Below, in pieces: positions 1 to 5,505 of a stretch of 5,505 nucleotides of DNA. Both the position numbers and the translations under genes were made by a program. The first letter of the stretch is position 1. Every line of letters begins with the position of its first letter. The DNA comes from Streptomyces violaceus (GTDB lineage: Bacteria > Actinomycetota > Actinomycetes > Streptomycetales > Streptomycetaceae): contig KL569220.1 of NCBI GenBank assembly GCA_000715635.1, forward strand, positions 37,995-43,499, given 5' to 3'. The notes under the pieces are model-generated. The model was not told the origin of the DNA and made no database searches. It saw nothing but the letters and a program-made list of their open reading frames with translations.

Positions 1-18
1 GATGTGTATAAGAGACAG
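1..18 (+). other. Tn5/Nextera mosaic-end adapter remnant (non-genomic)
   Basis: The window opens with GATGTGTATAAGAGACAG, an exact match to 18 of the 19 bases of the hyperactive Tn5 transposase mosaic end used in Nextera-type library preparation (only the leading A is missing). Read on the minus strand it is CTGTCTCTTATACACATC, the usual read-through sequence that trimming tools remove. It is AT-rich in a window that is otherwise very GC-rich, and it interrupts a well-conserved pullulanase reading frame at a contig edge. It is best read as untrimmed adapter, not as an insertion sequence. Genomic sequence starts at about base 19; base 18 itself could belong to either side. Confidence 0.97.
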
Positions 19-4967
<4,949 letters not shown>

Positions 4968-4976
4968 TGACGTGGA

Positions 4977-4982
4977 CTCCTT
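4977..4982 (-). promoter_or_regulatory. Ribosome binding site AAGGAG
   Basis: AAGGAG lies 9 bases upstream of the GTG at 4967 and pairs well with the 3' end of 16S rRNA. It settles the GTG as start. The nearest ATG, at 4956, is out of frame, and no in-frame ATG precedes the signal peptide core. Confidence 0.88.
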
Positions 4983-4999
4983 GCGATTGCGGCTCTCAC

Positions 5000-5010
5000 G
5001 GGTCCGACCC
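5000..5010. repeat. 11-base palindrome GGGTCCGACCC
   Basis: Perfect 5-base arms (GGGTC/GACCC) around a single central base, placed between the proposed -10 box and the ribosome binding site, about where transcription would start. It could be a protein-binding dyad. The one-base centre does not favour a stable RNA hairpin, and a short palindrome in GC-rich DNA can arise by chance. Confidence 0.3.
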
Positions 5011-5016
5011 CGCGCG

Positions 5017-5046
5017 ACCGTATCGCCGCCGAAACGCTTACAGCAA
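5017..5046 (-). promoter_or_regulatory. Possible promoter of the amylase/pullulanase gene
   Basis: On the minus strand TTGCTG (5046-5041) is followed after 18 bases by TACGGT (5022-5017). These fit a loose vegetative-type -35 (TTGACN) and -10 (TANNNT) pair and would give a leader of about 40-45 bases before the GTG. The match is only moderate, and other pairings upstream are possible, for example one starting at TTGCCA. The 172-base gap and the hairpins after the upstream gene make a separate promoter plausible. Confidence 0.4.
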
Positions 5047-5079
5047 GAGTCCTGAAACAGTTGGCAAGAACTTTCAAGA
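5043..5079 (-). promoter_or_regulatory. Phased TCTTGC/TCTTGA direct repeats, candidate operator
   Basis: Read on the minus strand there are three TCTTG elements: TCTTGA (5079-5074), TCTTGC (5069-5064) and TCTTGC (5048-5043). They are spaced 10 and 21 bases apart, one and two helical turns, so all face the same side of the DNA. The last copy overlaps the proposed -35 box, as a repressor site would. CTTGC-type motifs upstream of Streptomyces amylase and mal genes have been linked to the LacI-family regulator MalR/Reg1 (from memory). Assigning these repeats to MalR is an inference. Confidence 0.4.
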
Positions 5080-5085
5080 GATCGC

Positions 5086-5103
5086 CCCTCGGGGTTCCGA
5101 GGG
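5086..5103 (-). terminator. Hairpin after the amylase gene, probable terminator
   Basis: CCCTCGG-AACC-CCGAGGG forms a perfect 7-base, mostly G:C stem with a 4-base loop, starting 36 bases after the amylase stop codon. No U-run follows, which is common in Streptomyces terminators. It may end amylase transcription fully or partly, or protect the 3' end of the mRNA; read-through into the downstream gene remains possible. Confidence 0.55.
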
Positions 5104-5106
5104 ACT

Positions 5107-5134
5107 AGCATTCGAGATGCTGAACAGCGTTCAG
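5107..5134 (-). terminator. Two overlapping small hairpins just after the amylase stop
   Basis: CTGAAC-GCT-GTTCAG (5134-5120, 6-base arms) and AGCAT-CTCGA-ATGCT (5121-5107, 5-base arms) follow the amylase stop by 5 bases. They share bases 5120-5121, so they cannot both form in full. Together with the 7-base stem beyond them they fill the region from just after the stop to the operator-like repeats. They may add to termination or mRNA stability. Confidence 0.4.
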
Positions 5135-5139
5135 GGCGC

Positions 5140-5505
5140 TCAGCAGTTCGTCCGGCCCGCGTGGAGGGCGAGAGCGGTGTTCGCGCCGAGGGTGGCGGTG
5201 AACTGGCCACCGGAGTTCACGGTCACCGTCGCGTTGTTCTGCACGTTGCAGTACGTCCCCGCCGGCATCGAGGTCTGATAGGTCCGGCTCAGCGAGCCCG
5301 ACTCGTGGTTGATGGCCACGAAGCCCTTGCTCCCCCGCCCGAACGCGATGGCGTCGCCCCCGTTGTCCCACCAGTTGGTGACCGACTCACCGCGCGTGGC
5401 GTTGCGGAAGGCGACCATCGACTTGATCTCCGGCCAGTTGTGCTGGCACTTCCAGCCGTCCTGCCAGCAGGCGTTCACCTGGCCGCCGTTCGGCGGGCCG
5501 GCGTC
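5140..5505 (-). CDS. Secreted alpha-amylase, C-terminal part only
   Basis: The last 121 codons of an alpha-amylase whose start lies beyond the right edge; the stop is TGA at 5142-5140. The visible protein begins [13 protein letters not shown], continues [18 protein letters not shown] (the end of the GH13 barrel, as in the animal-like Streptomyces amylases), then the C-domain with [24 protein letters not shown] and a final beta strand [15 protein letters not shown]. Cysteines at fragment residues 13 and 20, and at 86 and the terminal 121, suggest two disulfides typical of an exported protein. The catalytic residues are outside the window. The protein ends right after the C-domain, so it lacks the C-terminal CBM20 starch-binding module found in some Streptomyces amylases, and would be of the short (about 460-residue) type. 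It endohydrolyses alpha-1,4 links in starch outside the cell and precedes the amylase/pullulanase gene in the same direction. Confidence 0.95.
   Translation of the reverse strand, partial: DAGPPNGGQVNACWQDGWKCQHNWPEIKSMVAFRNATRGESVTNWWDNGGDAIAFGRGSKGFVAINHESGSLSRTYQTSMPAGTYCNVQNNATVTVNSGGQFTATLGANTALALHAGRTNC

Noticed and set aside
1..18. End of a natural Tn5-like transposon
   Set aside because: The match is to the engineered hybrid mosaic end, lies exactly at the sequence edge, and has no transposase, inverted partner or target duplication. Adapter is much more likely.

Overview
This is high-GC actinobacterial DNA, almost certainly from Streptomyces or a close relative. Third codon positions are nearly all G or C, one gene uses a GTG start with a strong AAGGAG ribosome binding site, and both proteins look like the secreted starch enzymes of Streptomyces. 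All real genes are on the minus strand, so the layout reads from right to left.

Right edge (5505 down to 5140): the last 121 codons of a secreted alpha-amylase. They cover the end of the catalytic domain and the all-beta C-terminal domain. The protein stops there, with no starch-binding module attached. Next (5139 to 4968) is a 172-base intergenic region. It holds tandem hairpins just after the amylase stop, then a cluster of phased TCTTG repeats, a possible promoter, an 11-base palindrome and the ribosome binding site of the next gene.

From 4967 to the left edge runs one very large, unbroken coding region of about 1649 visible codons: a secreted bifunctional alpha-amylase/pullulanase. In order it has a signal peptide, a complete GH13 alpha-amylase domain, an Ig/FnIII-like linker, two tandem CBM41-type starch-binding modules, a pullulanase N-terminal domain, a CBM48-like module, and a second GH13 domain of pullulanase type with all four conserved regions. 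I translated the whole frame by hand and found no stop or frameshift. The C-terminal end, perhaps 150 residues, is missing because the sequence ends. The first 18 bases are not genomic: they match the Tn5/Nextera transposase mosaic end, so the left boundary is an untrimmed sequencing adapter at a contig end.

Functionally, the two enzymes form an extracellular starch-degrading pair. The amylase cuts alpha-1,4 links, and the fusion enzyme cuts both alpha-1,4 links and the alpha-1,6 branch points of starch, glycogen or pullulan. In Streptomyces such genes commonly lie beside the maltose/maltodextrin uptake genes (malEFG, aglA) under the LacI-family regulator MalR; those genes are not in this window. 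I see no unknown system here. The points most worth a second look are the adapter, the double-enzyme architecture and the intergenic regulatory layout.
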